A stretch of 64,000 nt of DNA. Origin: Spirometra erinaceieuropaei (lineage: Eukaryota; Platyhelminthes; Cestoda; Diphyllobothriidea; Diphyllobothriidae). Below, piece after piece: positions 62,701 through 64,000 of this stretch (positions within the stretch are counted from its first letter, which is position 1; every line of letters starts with the position of its first letter). Below the pieces are notes generated by a model that was not told the DNA's origin, did no database searches, and saw only the letters and a program-made list of their open reading frames with translations. Where the stretch lies: positions 321,462 through 385,461 of the forward strand of contig CACRXP010000569.1 in NCBI GenBank assembly GCA_902702965.1, in the 5' to 3' direction. A program made the position numbers and the translations under genes.

Positions 62701-64000
62701 AAGTTCAAAACAGTTAACCAGGAGCTTGTTTCAAGGGTCGCCTTCTCCAGTCGGGACTATACAGCCGACGCCAGCGGTTAACAGGTCGGGTCGACTGAAC
62801 TTGTTAACCCGTCCCTGCTGCTGCCCGTTGAAATGGTGCTTTAATAGCTGAATTGTCTATGCACAGCCGTAGGCGGACTGTCAAGCGTGTCGTCGCGAAT
62901 GCTGTAGCGCAGTTGTAGTTCTCGAACGGGGAATTTTTGCTATACGCATTTGCCGACCATCCCCGTGGGTTGTACTGCGCAAACGATCCTAAGTGACTCG
63001 GGAGTGTTTGGCCTTTGCTCCTGGCCTACCTTATTAGTAAGCTTGGACTAGTTTTGAAATTTGGGAGCATTTGTCGCATGTTGTCCCTAATAATCGACCA
63101 TAGTTCTGTAGGACTTAACTCCAAGATGATGGTGACAAGAGGTACAACCTAGTGACGATCCGTAGTGCCGTTTTTCGGCTTTGTAACAATTCATTTTAAG
63201 TCTTCGATCACTTCATTGGGTTGCCAGTTTGTCAAACGCATGTAAGTCTGCTTGTTTCGCGGACACTTCGCTAACGACCGTCTTATCCGCTACCCGTGGA
63301 CGCTCCATTTATGCCACAGCTAGCTGAACAGGTGGGCGATCATTCCGGGCAACCTAACGCTGCCAACCAAGAGCGCGCTAAGTAGCCATCAACCGGACAA
63401 CGTGCTATCTGAGTCGCCGTGGTACGCCTGAATAAGTTGCTCACCTTGGAAGCACGATGCCGTGCAGACTCCGAGTCGATGGCGTAGTGGGAACCAGGAT
63501 CGCGGAAGTCGGCGAGGTGCCCGGAAGATCACATCCATGGAAGGAGATGAAGACCTACATAGCTCAGGCTAAGAACCAGACAGCCGCAACAGGTGGGGAA
63601 AGGTGTTAACTCTTCGTCTGTATTCAATGAATGCTGGTATATAGATGACAAATTTGGATGCGGAATCTCAAGTTTGAGGGTGACCGTTATGCGATATCAG
63701 CATCACTTGGGCGGCCAAATTGGGCTTGCCAAACGGAGCTGTAGGGCGGAGAGCTTGGCCAAAAACATCCGTACGGTGAAGTCAGGGTGGTCGCAACCAA
63801 AGTTTTTATTATGACACATGGCCGATGGCGTCTGTTCCGCAAGCAGGAGTGCGAATAGTCGGTGGTTGTGGCTTTACATGTCCAGTCGATGGACTAGCCT
63901 ACTGACGTTGCGTGTCAAGCAGTCTATGTAAGGAAGGTTCCACACCCTAACTCCTACCTTGAGTTGCCTTAGCTCGGGTGTTTCCGTGCTTGGGGACTAG
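59753..64000. other. No gene recognised
   Basis: Open frames reach 122 codons (61677-62045) but none has a domain, matching splice pattern or repeat partner in this window. Composition is unremarkable. I see nothing supportable in this 4.2 kb beyond the RPS14 3' flank. Confidence 0.5.

Overview
This is eukaryotic DNA, almost certainly from a parasitic flatworm and most likely a tapeworm. The strongest clue is a five-exon gene (19801-30693, + strand) that joins a degenerate EF-hand pair to a dynein-light-chain domain, the tegumental-allergen-like (TAL) family known from flukes and tapeworms. A second clue is the mix of worn RTE-type LINEs, CR1/Jockey-type LINEs and Penelope-like elements (PLEs) with GIY-YIG nucleases. 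Naming a diphyllobothriidean tapeworm is inference from familiarity with such repeats. Only two host genes are supported: the TAL gene and ribosomal protein S14 (uS11) at 59257-59752, which has a 37-base intron. One assembly gap of Ns lies at 20380-20593, inside TAL intron 1.

Layout. 1-9.65 kb: two RTE-type LINEs on the - strand (30-3340 and 6786-9650) around two tandem foldback elements (3695-4697 and 4811-5809) with ~350-380 bp inverted arms; a small terminal-inverted-repeat element with telomere-like filling sits inside the first. 9.65-19.8 kb: mostly unrecognised, with another copy of that small element (15251-15470), a second telomere-like MITE candidate (18027-18371) and a tRNA-derived SINE-like remnant. 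19.8-30.7 kb: the TAL gene, whose introns hold a LINE-B 3' end, an RTE fragment and a miniature MITE. 30.9-33.7 kb: nothing recognised.

33.7-56.3 kb is a nest of retroelements. Collinear pieces of one LINE-A copy (A2, - strand) occur at 33686-34150, 35815-36205 and 54890-56300. Between its pieces sit a PLE (PLE3, itself hit by LINE-B copy B5) and a LINE-B copy (B4, - strand). B4 is split twice: by LINE-A copy A1 (36874-42515), which carries PLE1 bounded by a 12-base target duplication, and by LINE-B copy B2 (+ strand, to 51702). B2 in turn carries an antisense PLE2 fragment and LINE-B copy B3 (about 47737-51366). All copies show stops, frameshifts or truncation.

56.5-64 kb: an unidentified - strand reading frame with one stop (56543-57082), a third LINE-A 3' end (57605-58168), the RPS14 gene, and 4.2 kb with nothing recognised. 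The two host genes act independently (tegument/dynein-related scaffold and 40S ribosome); no operon-like linkage is visible.
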